The notes under the pieces are model-generated. The model was not told the DNA's origin, searched no databases, and worked only from the letters and a program-made list of their open reading frames with translations. From an uncultured Crocinitomix sp. (GTDB taxonomy: Bacteria > Bacteroidota > Bacteroidia > Flavobacteriales_D > Crocinitomicaceae), in assembly GCA_937136425.1 (NCBI GenBank), contig CAKZON010000080.1:1-42492 (forward strand): a stretch of DNA of 42,492 nt, written 5' to 3'. The position numbers were made by a program, and so were the translations under genes. Positions within the stretch are counted from its first letter, which is position 1; each line of letters begins with the position of its first letter. Of this stretch, positions 23,896 to 31,960 are shown in pieces.

Positions 23896-23963
23896 ATCAT
23901 AACGCACTGATACATAAATCCCACCACAAACCAAAAAAAAACACAAACCGAAAATAACACACA

Positions 23964-25073
23964 ATGAAAACGTTAAAATTCTTATTTCTATTAGTGCTGA
24001 ACTTTGCTTTAGGTGCGTCCTTAGCAATTGCAGCCGAATCCAACCCAATGGCCGGTGGAACCATTTTAGTGTCATTACAATTAGTTGCAGCTGTTTTACC
24101 AAAAGCCGCAACGCCTGGCGTTGCTTTTGCAACTGTTGGTTTTGATTTAACCAATATTGATGCAGCACTAGGGGCTTATGCTAGAAGGTTTGCTCCTGAA
24201 ATAATGCAGCAAATATTTCAAAAAGTAGACCTGGAGAAATACACTCGTAAAATCTCTGGCGTTACAGATGAATATGCAATTACAAGTTCGTCTGTAAGTG
24301 AAGTTTTACAAGGTTATCAACATGCGTACACTAAAAAAGGTGCTGCCGACTTTACAGCTGTTATCAACCGTGTACGTCACATTAAAATTGACTACACGCT
24401 TTCTGAACTGGATGACTTATACCAGTCTTATTTAGCGTGGATGGCAGATGAGAGCTTAACCAGAGATAAATGGCCGTTTGTAAAATACATCATTAGTAAA
24501 TTGATTATCCCAAAAGCCGCTGAGGAAATGAATCACAACAGTTATCATGGTGTGTTTGTTGCTCCAACTGCAGATGTTGCTGGTCCATCAATTGCAACAG
24601 TAGATGGTTTTGGAAAAGTAATTGCTGATTTAATTACAGCTACTACAATTACGCCTATTGCAACAGGTGCCATTACTGATACAAATATTTTCGATAAAGT
24701 AGAGAGTTTTGTTCAAGATGTGCCTGTTAAGTTCCGCGCAAAACCATGGGATATTTTAATGAGTACAACTAATGCAGCTCGTTACTGGAAAGATTACCGT
24801 AACACAAATGGTGCAAATGCGAATTACACCGGTATTGAAAACTTAAAAGTTGACGGTTATCAAAAGCGCATTATTGGAATTGATGCTATGGAAGGATCTG
24901 ATCGATTCATTCACACAGAGCCTGGCAACATGTTAACTATGTATGACAAAATTAACATGCTCAACAATCTTGAAGTTCAAAAAGACAAGCGTGACGTAAT
25001 CCTAATGGGAGACTTTAAGCGTGGTTATGGCTTTGGTGATGCTGAGAAATTGTTTGTAAACGATCAAGCATAA
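23964..25073 (+). CDS. Major capsid protein with signal-peptide-like N-terminus
   Basis: A 369-residue protein directly after the protease/scaffold gene, the normal place of the HK97-fold capsid protein. The body (FAPEIMQQIFQKVDLEKYTR, later VKFRAKPWDILMSTTNAARY and VDGYQKRIIGIDAMEGSDRF) resembles capsid proteins of Bacteroidota phages. The first 24 residues look like a Sec signal peptide: KTLK, then a hydrophobic core FLFLLVLNFALGASLAIAA, then AES. A second hydrophobic stretch follows at residues 30-58. The N-terminal part is probably removed by the S49 protease. A terminator follows 18 bases after the stop. Confidence 0.8.
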   Translation: MKTLKFLFLLVLNFALGASLAIAAESNPMAGGTILVSLQLVAAVLPKAATPGVAFATVGFDLTNIDAALGAYARRFAPEIMQQIFQKVDLEKYTRKISGVTDEYAITSSSVSEVLQGYQHAYTKKGAADFTAVINRVRHIKIDYTLSELDDLYQSYLAWMADESLTRDKWPFVKYIISKLIIPKAAEEMNHNSYHGVFVAPTADVAGPSIATVDGFGKVIADLITATTITPIATGAITDTNIFDKVESFVQDVPVKFRAKPWDILMSTTNAARYWKDYRNTNGANANYTGIENLKVDGYQKRIIGIDAMEGSDRFIHTEPGNMLTMYDKINMLNNLEVQKDKRDVILMGDFKRGYGFGDAEKLFVNDQA

Positions 25074-25091
25074 ATTAACCTAAAACGAATT

Positions 25092-25121
25092 AGCGCCCAA
25101 TTACACCTGGGCGCTTTATTT
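25092..25121 (+). terminator. Terminator after the capsid gene
   Basis: AGCGCCCA (25092-25099) and TGGGCGCT (25108-25115) form an 8-bp perfect stem with loop ATTACACC, followed by TTATTTA. It may reduce downstream transcription so that capsid mRNA is the most abundant. Confidence 0.8.
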
Positions 25122-25144
25122 ACTTATAAAAACAACATTGAATT

Positions 25145-25645
25145 ATGAAACCTGCCGAATACAAAAAAGCATTAGTTGAATTAGAAAAAAGTAATCCAGA
25201 ATTGCACGTTGTTGTTGTAGAAAATGACAAAGCACTTGCTGCTGCAACCAAAAGTAATGGCGAGCTGGATAAAGAGCTTGAAACTGCTCTTGCTTCAAAC
25301 GAGGAGCTTAATGCAGCATTGGCAACTGCTAATGAAACCAACACAACTTTAACTGCAGAGCTTAATACAGCTAGTGAAACACTTGAATCTGCTAACGCAA
25401 CAATTGAAGCTTTAAACGCTGAAAACGCAGCGCTTAAAACTATTGCAGAAAAAAATCCAAGTAAAGATTTAATTGTTCCTGGAACATTCAAATCTAAAGA
25501 TGGCAAAACTTACTCATTTAAAGATGGCTATACAAAATGCTATGTTGGTGGGCAAAAGGTTGCTTCAGTTGATCTATTGAAAGACGCTGAAAAGATGGAG
25601 CATTTGATTAAAATTCAATATGCTGGGCTTGAAATAGTAGACTAG
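25145..25645 (+). CDS. Coiled-coil virion-associated protein, 166 aa
   Basis: A 166-residue protein. Residues 5-100 form a long coiled coil rich in A, E, N and T repeats (ELNAALATANETNTTLTAEL). The C-terminal 60 residues are a small beta-rich domain (GTFKSKDGKTYSFKDGYTKC). It lies between capsid and tail-tube-like genes, so a head-associated, decoration or completion role is likely. The repeats look internally duplicated (ALATANET / ELNTASET). Confidence 0.6.
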   Translation: MKPAEYKKALVELEKSNPELHVVVVENDKALAAATKSNGELDKELETALASNEELNAALATANETNTTLTAELNTASETLESANATIEALNAENAALKTIAEKNPSKDLIVPGTFKSKDGKTYSFKDGYTKCYVGGQKVASVDLLKDAEKMEHLIKIQYAGLEIVD

Positions 25646-25696
25646 CCCACTATAACAATTAAACTGAATTTTTAACATTTAAATACTAAATAAATT

Positions 25697-26233
25697 ATGG
25701 GCGCTTTATATGACCTGATTGATGAATGTGGTAAAAACAACCCTGTAGGCGTTGCCACAATGGTGCATTATGTGTGCCAAGATGATATTGATGTTTTTCC
25801 TCCTTTCATTACACCAGTTGGTGCTGGTGACACTTTAAAGCTTGACGGCGATATTGTATTAAAAGCAATGAAAGCCTGGACAAGAATTAAAATTGTTGCT
25901 AACAGCGGAGAAGTTAAAGACACGCTGGTTGGAGCTGAAGGATCTAAATCAATTGAATCTACTTTTGATTTTATGAAATCAACTACAGATCCGGCTGTTA
26001 TGGAATTTTTTAACAATATTAAAAATGGTTGTGGCGTTTGTGTGGTTAAAGAGTTGTCTGGACACTATCGTGTTTTAGGAAACTTAGATACACCTTGTAC
26101 ATTAGAAAGTATGGAAGCTGGTACAGGTAAAAAGTCCGGTGATTCACGCGGTGCAACAGCTCAACTAAAAACAACAGTTGGCATTCCTGCACCTTATTAT
26201 ACAGGAACGTTTGATATTGATCCATTAACATAA
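25697..26233 (+). CDS. Putative major tail tube protein, 178 aa
   Basis: A 178-residue beta-rich protein with the organisation of major tail proteins of Bacteroidota siphoviruses: an early acidic strand pair (DDIDVFPPFITPVGAGDTLK), a helix (DPAVMEFFNNIKNG), VVKELSGHYRVLGNLDTPCT, and an end PAPYYTGTFDID. It is similar in layout to 22112-22579. Position after capsid and head-completion genes supports a tube role. Confidence 0.6.
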   Translation: MGALYDLIDECGKNNPVGVATMVHYVCQDDIDVFPPFITPVGAGDTLKLDGDIVLKAMKAWTRIKIVANSGEVKDTLVGAEGSKSIESTFDFMKSTTDPAVMEFFNNIKNGCGVCVVKELSGHYRVLGNLDTPCTLESMEAGTGKKSGDSRGATAQLKTTVGIPAPYYTGTFDIDPLT

Positions 26234-26238
26234 TCAAT

Positions 26239-26487
26239 ATGTCAGATAAAAGATTTTTAACCAACACTGATTTTAACAAAGCGCTGCCTGCAGAGGTGAG
26301 TGCTTTGTTTAAAGTAGTTGGTTTGAAAAAGAAAAGCAGCACTAATATTCATTTCACTAAATATGGTGATGTGAATTTTAAGACTATTTCTATAGCTAAA
26401 GCAAAGCAACTTGTTAAGTTGAAGTTTCCATACTTGGTTGCAAAACCAATTGCTAAAACTAAAGAACCAGAAGATAATGGTGAGTAG
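26239..26487 (+). CDS. Hypothetical structural-module protein, 82 aa
   Basis: A basic 82-residue protein (MSDKRFLTNTDFNKALPAEV...) five bases after the tail-tube gene and the last gene of its operon. It may be a neck or tail chaperone-like small protein, but there is no recognised motif. The operon ends at the terminator at 26518. Confidence 0.55.
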   Translation: MSDKRFLTNTDFNKALPAEVSALFKVVGLKKKSSTNIHFTKYGDVNFKTISIAKAKQLVKLKFPYLVAKPIAKTKEPEDNGE

Positions 26488-26517
26488 TTTCATTTAATTA
26501 TGATGATTGATGATTAG

Positions 26518-26549
26518 CCCCTTTGAATTGAGTTTCAGAGGGGTTTTTT
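26518..26549 (+). terminator. Terminator between the head operon and the packaging operon
   Basis: CCCCTTTGAA (26518-26527) pairs with TTCAGAGGGG (26534-26543), one T-G pair, around a short loop, and is followed by six T residues (26544-26549). The operators of the packaging operon start 32 bases downstream. Confidence 0.9.
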
Positions 26550-26580
26550 ATTGCTAAAAAGAATAAACGCAATAATTATT

Positions 26581-26646
26581 ATTCTTTTTTATTCCTTTTT
26601 GTTCCTTTTCTTGTTCCTTTTTTATTACATTAGCAGAAATTATTTG
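26581..26646 (+). promoter_or_regulatory. Operator array and promoter of the packaging operon
   Basis: Four TTC(C/T)TTTT boxes with the first C at 26584, 26594, 26604 and 26616 (10, 10 and 12 bp apart) are followed by a -7-like ATTATTTG ending at 26646, five bases before the ATG at 26652. The tract is nearly the same as that at 541-571 before the early operon, so the same repressor probably silences both, and the packaging mRNA is almost leaderless. Confidence 0.55.
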
Positions 26647-26651
26647 AATAA

Positions 26652-27398
26652 ATGAATCAATCAATCCTGTCATCAATCTATATTTTTCTGTCAAACGGCG
26701 GAAATGATTATGATTTTGGTTTGTCTCTTTATGCTCAAGTTGATCATAAAAAGGCATTGTTAAGAAATTTGCAAAGCAAATCATCTGAATACAATAAGCG
26801 AAAATTGGTTTATGAATTGGATAAGTATTTAAACTCTGTCAATTACATACATGAAGCAACAACAAAGACACAAGCGTCCAAACCTGAACCCAAAACAGCT
26901 CACATTAATGCAATCCATGAGGATAGCCGCAAACATTCAAAAGAAAATGACCTCCTGGTTCATAATAGGCGCAATAATCCAGTTCATAGTGTTGATCGTA
27001 CAGATTTTTCTGATCATTTACACTTAACACTTCAGGAGTTAACTGCAGAGCGTAATTTACTCTACAAACAACGTGACCATTTACACCCTCAATTAGTTTT
27101 GGTTGATTCTGATCAAAAACGATTTGAAATTGCACGTGAAATTCAAGCTGTACAACCAGCAGTTGACCGTTTGAACAATAAAATCAAGCAAATAAAGGCA
27201 ACTGGAGTTATTGATGAAGAAACTGCAATCAATCAAATGTCTGCAGTTGATTATAAAACACTTCAAAAGTACCGCTCATACATCCGTCGATATAAACGCC
27301 TGGTAAAGAGTTCAACCACTTCTGCTGAAACAACTAAGTATCAAAATCATTTGGAGCACTATCAAGCTCTGGAAAAACAACTTTTGAATAATGAATAA
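26652..27398 (+). CDS. Coiled-coil protein at the head of the packaging operon, 248 aa
   Basis: A 248-residue charged protein with predicted coiled coils (ELTAERNLLYKQRDHLHPQL, then AVQPAVDRLNNKIKQIKAT, then LEHYQALEKQLL). Proteins of this kind precede terminase genes in Bacteroidota prophages. It may be a packaging accessory or DNA-binding protein. It overlaps the small terminase gene by eight bases. Confidence 0.6.
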   Translation: MNQSILSSIYIFLSNGGNDYDFGLSLYAQVDHKKALLRNLQSKSSEYNKRKLVYELDKYLNSVNYIHEATTKTQASKPEPKTAHINAIHEDSRKHSKENDLLVHNRRNNPVHSVDRTDFSDHLHLTLQELTAERNLLYKQRDHLHPQLVLVDSDQKRFEIAREIQAVQPAVDRLNNKIKQIKATGVIDEETAINQMSAVDYKTLQKYRSYIRRYKRLVKSSTTSAETTKYQNHLEHYQALEKQLLNNE

Positions 27399-28008
27399 TA
27401 GTATTGTACCAGTAGAGAATCAGGATGTTTTTGATAAAATTTCAGCTTATTATTTGCATGATAAACCATTATCCGTCAAGGAAAAGGAAATTGCAGAGCG
27501 TTTGGAACTTGTTTTTTCATTGTTCTTGGTGCACCGTAATAAAAAAATTACTGTCACCAAACTGTTAAAGCTACAGGCTGCTAAAAATGCACCAATTTCT
27601 ATTGCTCAAGCATATCGTGATTTAACCGCAGCTGAGCGTGTATTTACACCAATTAGATCTTATGGCAAAGAAACATTAAGACTAACTGTAATTGAATCCG
27701 CATTAAGCGATATTAAACGAATTGAGCGTCTAATGAATAGCAATACTGCTTTGTCTGCTCGCGATTTATCAATGTTAATTTCTCAAAAAGATAAAGCTGA
27801 GCTGAGATTAATGAAAGTATCTGGGCTTGATTCTGATCATCCAGACATGCCAGACTGGAGCAAAATTGATCCAGCTCCAATTGTTGTAGAAATGCCAACA
27901 GAGTTCAAAAAGATCATTTCTAAACTAACCTCTAAAGGTGTAATTGATGTGGCTGCATTTATGGAATCTCAAGCGGATGACGCTGAAATAATAGAACCTA
28001 ATGATTAA
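27391..28008 (+). CDS. terS: Putative terminase small subunit
   Basis: A 205-residue protein overlapping the large terminase gene by eight bases. The N-terminal half contains helix-turn-helix-like helices (SVKEKEIAERLELVFSLFLV, then SIAQAYRDLTAAERVF), suitable for recognising the packaging site. A helical middle (SDIKRIERLMNSNTALSARD) could oligomerise. The call depends on position and helical character, not on a specific motif. Confidence 0.65.
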   Translation: MNNSIVPVENQDVFDKISAYYLHDKPLSVKEKEIAERLELVFSLFLVHRNKKITVTKLLKLQAAKNAPISIAQAYRDLTAAERVFTPIRSYGKETLRLTVIESALSDIKRIERLMNSNTALSARDLSMLISQKDKAELRLMKVSGLDSDHPDMPDWSKIDPAPIVVEMPTEFKKIISKLTSKGVIDVAAFMESQADDAEIIEPND

Positions 28009-29521
28009 GGCGCCCGAAAATAGAATAAAAATGAATGTGCCACAAGCTATTTTTTATGCTTGTAAGCAATTAGTCATTCTATTGATTTGGGGACGTGGTA
28101 CTGGCAAGTCTACCACATTAGGCATTCGAATTCATGATTGTGTTCTGCAGATGCCTCGTTCTTCAGGTGCATTGGTAGGTCAGTCATTTCGACAAATAGA
28201 AGGGCGTACACTACCATCAACCATTGCTGGGCTTGAACAATGCGGCTTCATTTTAGGAGTGCATTACACCGTCGGTAAACGTCCGCCTAAATCATGGAAA
28301 TGGCCAGAGCCTTATGAGCCGCCCTTGGATGCTAAACATGCAATGTTCTGGTATAATGGCACTGTAGTCCATTTCATTAGTTTACAAGAAGGCTCTGCCT
28401 CAGGTAGAGGATTAAATATTGATTGGGTTATTGGTGATGAAGCTGCAACATTTGATGAGACAAAGTTTATGACTGATGTTGTTGCTACTAATCGTGCAAA
28501 TCTTAACCGTATTGCACACTATCCTGATGGTAGCTGGGCTTATTATAAGGATTGTTCATTGCACCACTCAATGTTATTAGCAACCTCAATGCCGGTTACT
28601 GTAGCCGGGCGTTGGGTTTTTGCTTATGAGAAACAAGCAGCAATCAATCCAGACAAGGTTGCTGTTATCCTGGCATCTGCTATTTATAACCTAAAGAACT
28701 TAGGAGCTGATTACTTTGATAAAGCCAAAGCTATTATGCCACTAATGTTGTACAATGCTGAAGTGCTCAACATAAGGCTAAAGGCCATTGATGATGGTTT
28801 TTATCCGTTATTGAATGAGGATCTGCATACCTACAACTATAATGAGTTTGACTACCTTGATACAACCAGCGCAACTAAGACATGTGCAGATGATACTGAC
28901 TGGGATAAGGATGAGCCATTAGTGCTAAGTGTTGATTGGGGAGCACATATCAATTGTATGTTGGTCCACCAATGTAATGCAGTAGAGCATAGGACAATCA
29001 AGGAATTCTTTGTAAAGCATCCACGTATTATTGATCACTTGGTTGATGAGGAGTTTGCACCATACTATGCTCCTCATGTTAATCGTGTTATATACTTATA
29101 CTTTGATCCATCTGGTAATGCTAAGGTTGCCAACTCGCGCCTAACCTATGTACAGCAGTTAAAGGTTAAGTTAGAAAAGCATGGCTGGACTGTTCAGCTA
29201 ATGACAGGTAACAGCCGGAACTTTTTGCATGAGGACAAATACAATCTATGGAATGCTTTTCTAAAGAATGCAGATGGTGCTTATCCTACCTTTAAAATCA
29301 ACCGTGGCAACTGTCCTGCCTTGTGGGTGTCAATGACTAACGCACCAGCAAAGCAAGGCTTGCATGAAGCTATCAAGAAGGATAAGTCCAGCGAACGAAA
29401 GAAGAACCTGCCCCAGGAACATGCCACACACTTTAGTGATTCAATGGATGTGGTCATTGTAGATCTATACGGCGACAGGATGTTTATTACTCACCAACAC
29501 ATACCAGTGGCTATACGGTAG
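28001..29521 (+). CDS. terL: Terminase large subunit
   Basis: A 506-residue packaging motor. The ATPase has Walker A WGRGTGKST (G31-S37) and Walker B DWVIGDEAA (D146-E147). The C-terminal nuclease has acidic residues in LSVDWGA (D312), YFDPSGN, and SDSMDVV (D480-containing), as expected for an RNase H-like fold. It cuts concatemers and drives DNA into proheads. Unusually, the portal gene is not adjacent but 7 kb downstream, with the DGR and small genes between. Confidence 0.95.
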   Translation: MIKAPENRIKMNVPQAIFYACKQLVILLIWGRGTGKSTTLGIRIHDCVLQMPRSSGALVGQSFRQIEGRTLPSTIAGLEQCGFILGVHYTVGKRPPKSWKWPEPYEPPLDAKHAMFWYNGTVVHFISLQEGSASGRGLNIDWVIGDEAATFDETKFMTDVVATNRANLNRIAHYPDGSWAYYKDCSLHHSMLLATSMPVTVAGRWVFAYEKQAAINPDKVAVILASAIYNLKNLGADYFDKAKAIMPLMLYNAEVLNIRLKAIDDGFYPLLNEDLHTYNYNEFDYLDTTSATKTCADDTDWDKDEPLVLSVDWGAHINCMLVHQCNAVEHRTIKEFFVKHPRIIDHLVDEEFAPYYAPHVNRVIYLYFDPSGNAKVANSRLTYVQQLKVKLEKHGWTVQLMTGNSRNFLHEDKYNLWNAFLKNADGAYPTFKINRGNCPALWVSMTNAPAKQGLHEAIKKDKSSERKKNLPQEHATHFSDSMDVVIVDLYGDRMFITHQHIPVAIR

Positions 29522-29674
29522 CCCCACCACCTATTTTCATATAACCTAAAAAAATGTTTAAATGAACGAACAAACCACCACATTGACAGCCGCGCTTTTC
29601 CCTTGAAAAAAGATAAGCTATACGCTTAAAATCATCATTAATAATTTGAAACACAAATACATAACTATTTAAAA
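29522..29674 (+). other. Intergenic region between terL and the DGR
   Basis: 153 bp with no convincing gene. A possible leader peptide of 14 residues (MNEQTTTLTAALFP, 29562-29606) is followed by a small hairpin (TAAGC-TATAC-GCTTA, 29612-29626). A weak -7-like AATAATTTG ends at 29650. It may hold a promoter for the DGR cassette, but no late-promoter consensus is present. Confidence 0.35.
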
Positions 29675-29926
29675 ATGAGAAAATTAACCGCAATTGAAAA
29701 AAGCAACGAAACATTCGAAGAAATTGCTGTGCAAAACCTTAAACGTGGGGATAAATTTTTGTTTAGAAAAACGCAACGTGTTCTGCGCGAATTTGGAAAA
29801 CTAGCAATGCTAGAAGGTGACCAAATCCGCAAAGCTCATAGAGGTAAGGCGTTGTTGATCACAACTGATTGTAAACAAACTATAATGGCTCCAACTGATA
29901 AAGTATTCATTCATAAATCAAAATAA
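29675..29926 (+). CDS. Hypothetical small basic protein at the head of the DGR locus, 83 aa
   Basis: An 83-residue basic protein (MRKLTAIEKSNETFEEIAVQ, then NLKRGDKFLF). The core NLKRGDKFLFRKTQRV-x-RE-F resembles a small SH3-like beta barrel. It is five bases upstream of the first DGR target gene and could be cotranscribed. No function assigned. Confidence 0.55.
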   Translation: MRKLTAIEKSNETFEEIAVQNLKRGDKFLFRKTQRVLREFGKLAMLEGDQIRKAHRGKALLITTDCKQTIMAPTDKVFIHKSK

Positions 29927-29931
29927 ATAAA

Positions 29932-30381
29932 ATGAACTCAATTAAAATTGAAATCCCGAAAGGGTGGCAAGTAGAATCGTTTGATAAAAAGTCAGGCGAA
30001 GTGAAATTCAAAGAAATCCCCAAAAGCATTACCGAACGCATTAAAAGTTGGGATGATGTGCTTAAAGTCAATAATCTTACAGTTGATTCTTTTAATGAAT
30101 CATGCGAAGGACTTGAGTCTGATGAAATCGCATACCGTCAGATTAAATTAATCGCTAAAACATTAAATGAAGGTTGGCAACCGGATTGGTCAAACAATGA
30201 CGAGTATAAATATTACGCATGGTTTGAAATGGCTGGTTCGTCGGGTTTTCGGTTTGCCGTCTTCGACCTTTGGTACGCGCATTCGGATTGCGGCTCTCGC
30301 CTTTGCTTTAAAAGCTCAAAGTTAGCAAAATATGCAGGTGAGACATTCACTGATATTTACAAGAAATTCATGTTAATCTAA
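29932..30381 (+). CDS. DGR target protein 1 (variable protein)
   Basis: A 149-residue protein whose residues about 101-125 are encoded by variable repeat 1 (30232-30305). It shares with target 2 the block W-Q-P-D-W-S-N-x-D-E-Y-K-Y-Y-x-W-F-E-M-A-G-S-S-G-F before the variable residues, and C-G-S-R-L-C-F after them, typical of the short ligand-binding proteins diversified by Bacteroidota DGRs (C-type-lectin-like). Variable residues include R, F, A, F, L, Y, A, H and D where the template encodes Q, Y, N, Y, N, N, T, N and N. The protein continues 25 residues past the repeat. Probably displayed on the virion or host surface. Confidence 0.85.
   Translation: MNSIKIEIPKGWQVESFDKKSGEVKFKEIPKSITERIKSWDDVLKVNNLTVDSFNESCEGLESDEIAYRQIKLIAKTLNEGWQPDWSNNDEYKYYAWFEMAGSSGFRFAVFDLWYAHSDCGSRLCFKSSKLAKYAGETFTDIYKKFMLI
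30232..30305 (+). repeat. DGR variable repeat 1 (VR1)
   Basis: 74 bp aligned without gaps to the template at 30815-30888. All 54 non-adenine template positions are identical. Of the 20 adenine positions, 16 differ (G, T or C) and four remain A. Adenine-only substitution is the signature of mutagenic retrohoming. Confidence 0.95.
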
Positions 30382-30393
30382 AATCAAATAATT

Positions 30394-30789
30394 ATGCAAA
30401 TTACAGACATTAAACAAATTGAAACATTTGAAATAGCTTGCCAGGTGTTAGGCTTAGATCCAGAAAAAGTACTACCTGATTTTTCAAGTTATCCGGAATC
30501 AGACCGCTTAGCAATGGAAGCTCACAGCAAATTAGTTATTATCGCCAAAGCTGCCAACCAAATTGATAATGATGGCAAGGAATGGCAACCAGATTGGTCA
30601 AACTATGATGAATATAAATATTATCCATGGTTTGAAATGGCTGGTTCGTCGGGTTTTCAGTGTCGCGTCTACGTCTATTGGGACGCGGGTTCGGGTTGCG
30701 GCTCTCGCCTTTGCTTTAAAGAGAGAAGTACCGCCACATTTATAGGTAAACAATTTATTGATACTTATAAACTGTATTTCACTTACTAA
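30394..30789 (+). CDS. DGR target protein 2 (variable protein)
   Basis: A 131-residue protein and a paralogue of target 1 in its C-terminal two thirds (WQPDWSNYDEYKYYPWFEMA). Variable residues fall in VR2 (30640-30713), giving C, R, V, Y, V, Y, D, A, G, S and G at diversified positions. The N-terminal region (MQITDIKQIETFEIACQVLG) differs from that of target 1 but both have a DUF-like helical start with VLGLDPEKVLPDF. Starts 12 bases after target 1, with the same TR 3' of it. Two targets for one template give the phage two evolving binding surfaces. Confidence 0.85.
   Translation: MQITDIKQIETFEIACQVLGLDPEKVLPDFSSYPESDRLAMEAHSKLVIIAKAANQIDNDGKEWQPDWSNYDEYKYYPWFEMAGSSGFQCRVYVYWDAGSGCGSRLCFKERSTATFIGKQFIDTYKLYFTY
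30640..30713 (+). repeat. DGR variable repeat 2 (VR2)
   Basis: 74 bp aligned without gaps to the template. All 54 non-A positions are identical; 16 of the 20 template adenines are replaced. Its pattern differs from VR1 at many positions, so the two genes have been diversified independently. Changes at template positions 12, 61, 68 and 72 are the same in both (G, G, G and T). Confidence 0.95.
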
Positions 30790-30814
30790 ATCTAACAGGT
30801 TGTGTGGTGTTTTA

Positions 30815-30888
30815 GCTGGTTCGTCAGGTTTTCAGTATAACGACTACGACAATTGGAACACGAATTCGAATTGCAGCTCTCACCTATG
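30815..30888 (+). repeat. DGR template repeat (TR)
   Basis: The template has 20 adenines in 74 bp, several in AAC/AAT codons, which allow wide amino-acid change. It lies 25 bases after target 2 and 100 bases before the reverse transcriptase start, the usual target-TR-RT order. An open frame covers it, but it is not a protein gene. The 3' boundary (TTTAG, 30889-30893) differs from VR1 and VR2 (CTTTA), as expected where initiation-of-homing sequences differ. Confidence 0.95.
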
Positions 30889-30988
30889 TTTAGAAATGAC
30901 ACTACAAACCTTGCACACATTGCAAAAAATAACAAGAACCTACTGCGGCTTTAGTACAAATAGGAATTAGACGCATTAAAAGCAAAGC

Positions 30989-31960
30989 ATGAAAAGAAAA
31001 GGGAATTTATATCATAAAATTATTAGTATTGAAAACCTGCGTTTGGCAGATAACTTAGCTCAAAAAGGCAAGTCAAAACAATATGGTGTGATTTTGCACA
31101 ATGAAAGAAAGGAATCAAACCTAGCTGTTTTACATCAAATGCTTTTTTCTAAAATTTATCATACGTCAAACTATGATGTATTTAAGGTTTTTGAACCAAA
31201 AGAACGCCTAGTTTATCGATTACCATATTTCCCTGATCGTATCACACACCATGCAATCATGAATGTGCTTGAACCAATATTTGTGGCTTGCTTCACAAAA
31301 GACAGTTACAGCTGTATAAAAAAACGTGGTATTCATGCTTTAGCTAATAACTTAAAAACAGCTTTGAAAGATGTGCCTGGCACAATATATTGTTTAAAGC
31401 TTGACATTAAAAAGTTTTATCCAAGCATTGACCATTCAATCCTTAAAAATCTGCTTAGAAAGAAATTTAAAGACACTGATTTGCTTTGGTTGCTTGATGA
31501 AATTATAGATAGTGCTCCAGGCTTGCCGATCGGGAATTATTTAAGCCAGTATTTAGCCAATTTCTACTTAACCTATTTTGATCATTGGATTAAGGAAGTT
31601 TTGAAAATTAAGCATTATTTCAGGTATGCAGATGACATTGTTATCCTCCACCAGGATAAAAGGCAACTACATTCAATTTTACATCAAATCAAACTTTATT
31701 TGTCTAGTCAGCTGCGATTAACAGTAAAAGAAAATTATCAAGTATTTCCTGTTGCTACACGTGGTATTGACTTTGTTGGTTATGTGTTCTTTCACACACA
31801 TACTTTACTACGCAAACGGATAAAACAAAATTTTGCACGCATGCTTGCCAACAACCCAAACCAACAATCAATTGCCGCATATAAAGGCTGGGCTAAACAT
31901 GCCGACACTCATCATTTATTAAAAAAACTTATACCCAATGACCCAATTCAAGGACCTTAA
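30989..31960 (+). CDS. DGR reverse transcriptase
   Basis: A 323-residue reverse transcriptase with the catalytic YADD (Y213-D216) in FRYADDIVILH. The block GLPIGNYLSQYLANFYL (about residues 178-194) has the SQ variant typical of DGR enzymes in place of the usual QGxxxSP. LDIKKFYPSIDHSIL holds the first catalytic Asp. There is no endonuclease or maturase domain. It copies the template RNA with adenine-directed error and directs it to the two variable repeats. It overlaps the next gene by 23 bp. Confidence 0.93.
   Translation: MKRKGNLYHKIISIENLRLADNLAQKGKSKQYGVILHNERKESNLAVLHQMLFSKIYHTSNYDVFKVFEPKERLVYRLPYFPDRITHHAIMNVLEPIFVACFTKDSYSCIKKRGIHALANNLKTALKDVPGTIYCLKLDIKKFYPSIDHSILKNLLRKKFKDTDLLWLLDEIIDSAPGLPIGNYLSQYLANFYLTYFDHWIKEVLKIKHYFRYADDIVILHQDKRQLHSILHQIKLYLSSQLRLTVKENYQVFPVATRGIDFVGYVFFHTHTLLRKRIKQNFARMLANNPNQQSIAAYKGWAKHADTHHLLKKLIPNDPIQGP

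Noticed and set aside
30758..30970. Open frame of 70 codons over the template repeat
   Set aside because: Its central residues are simply the translation of TR; both flanks lack similarity to the targets and the region functions as DGR template RNA.
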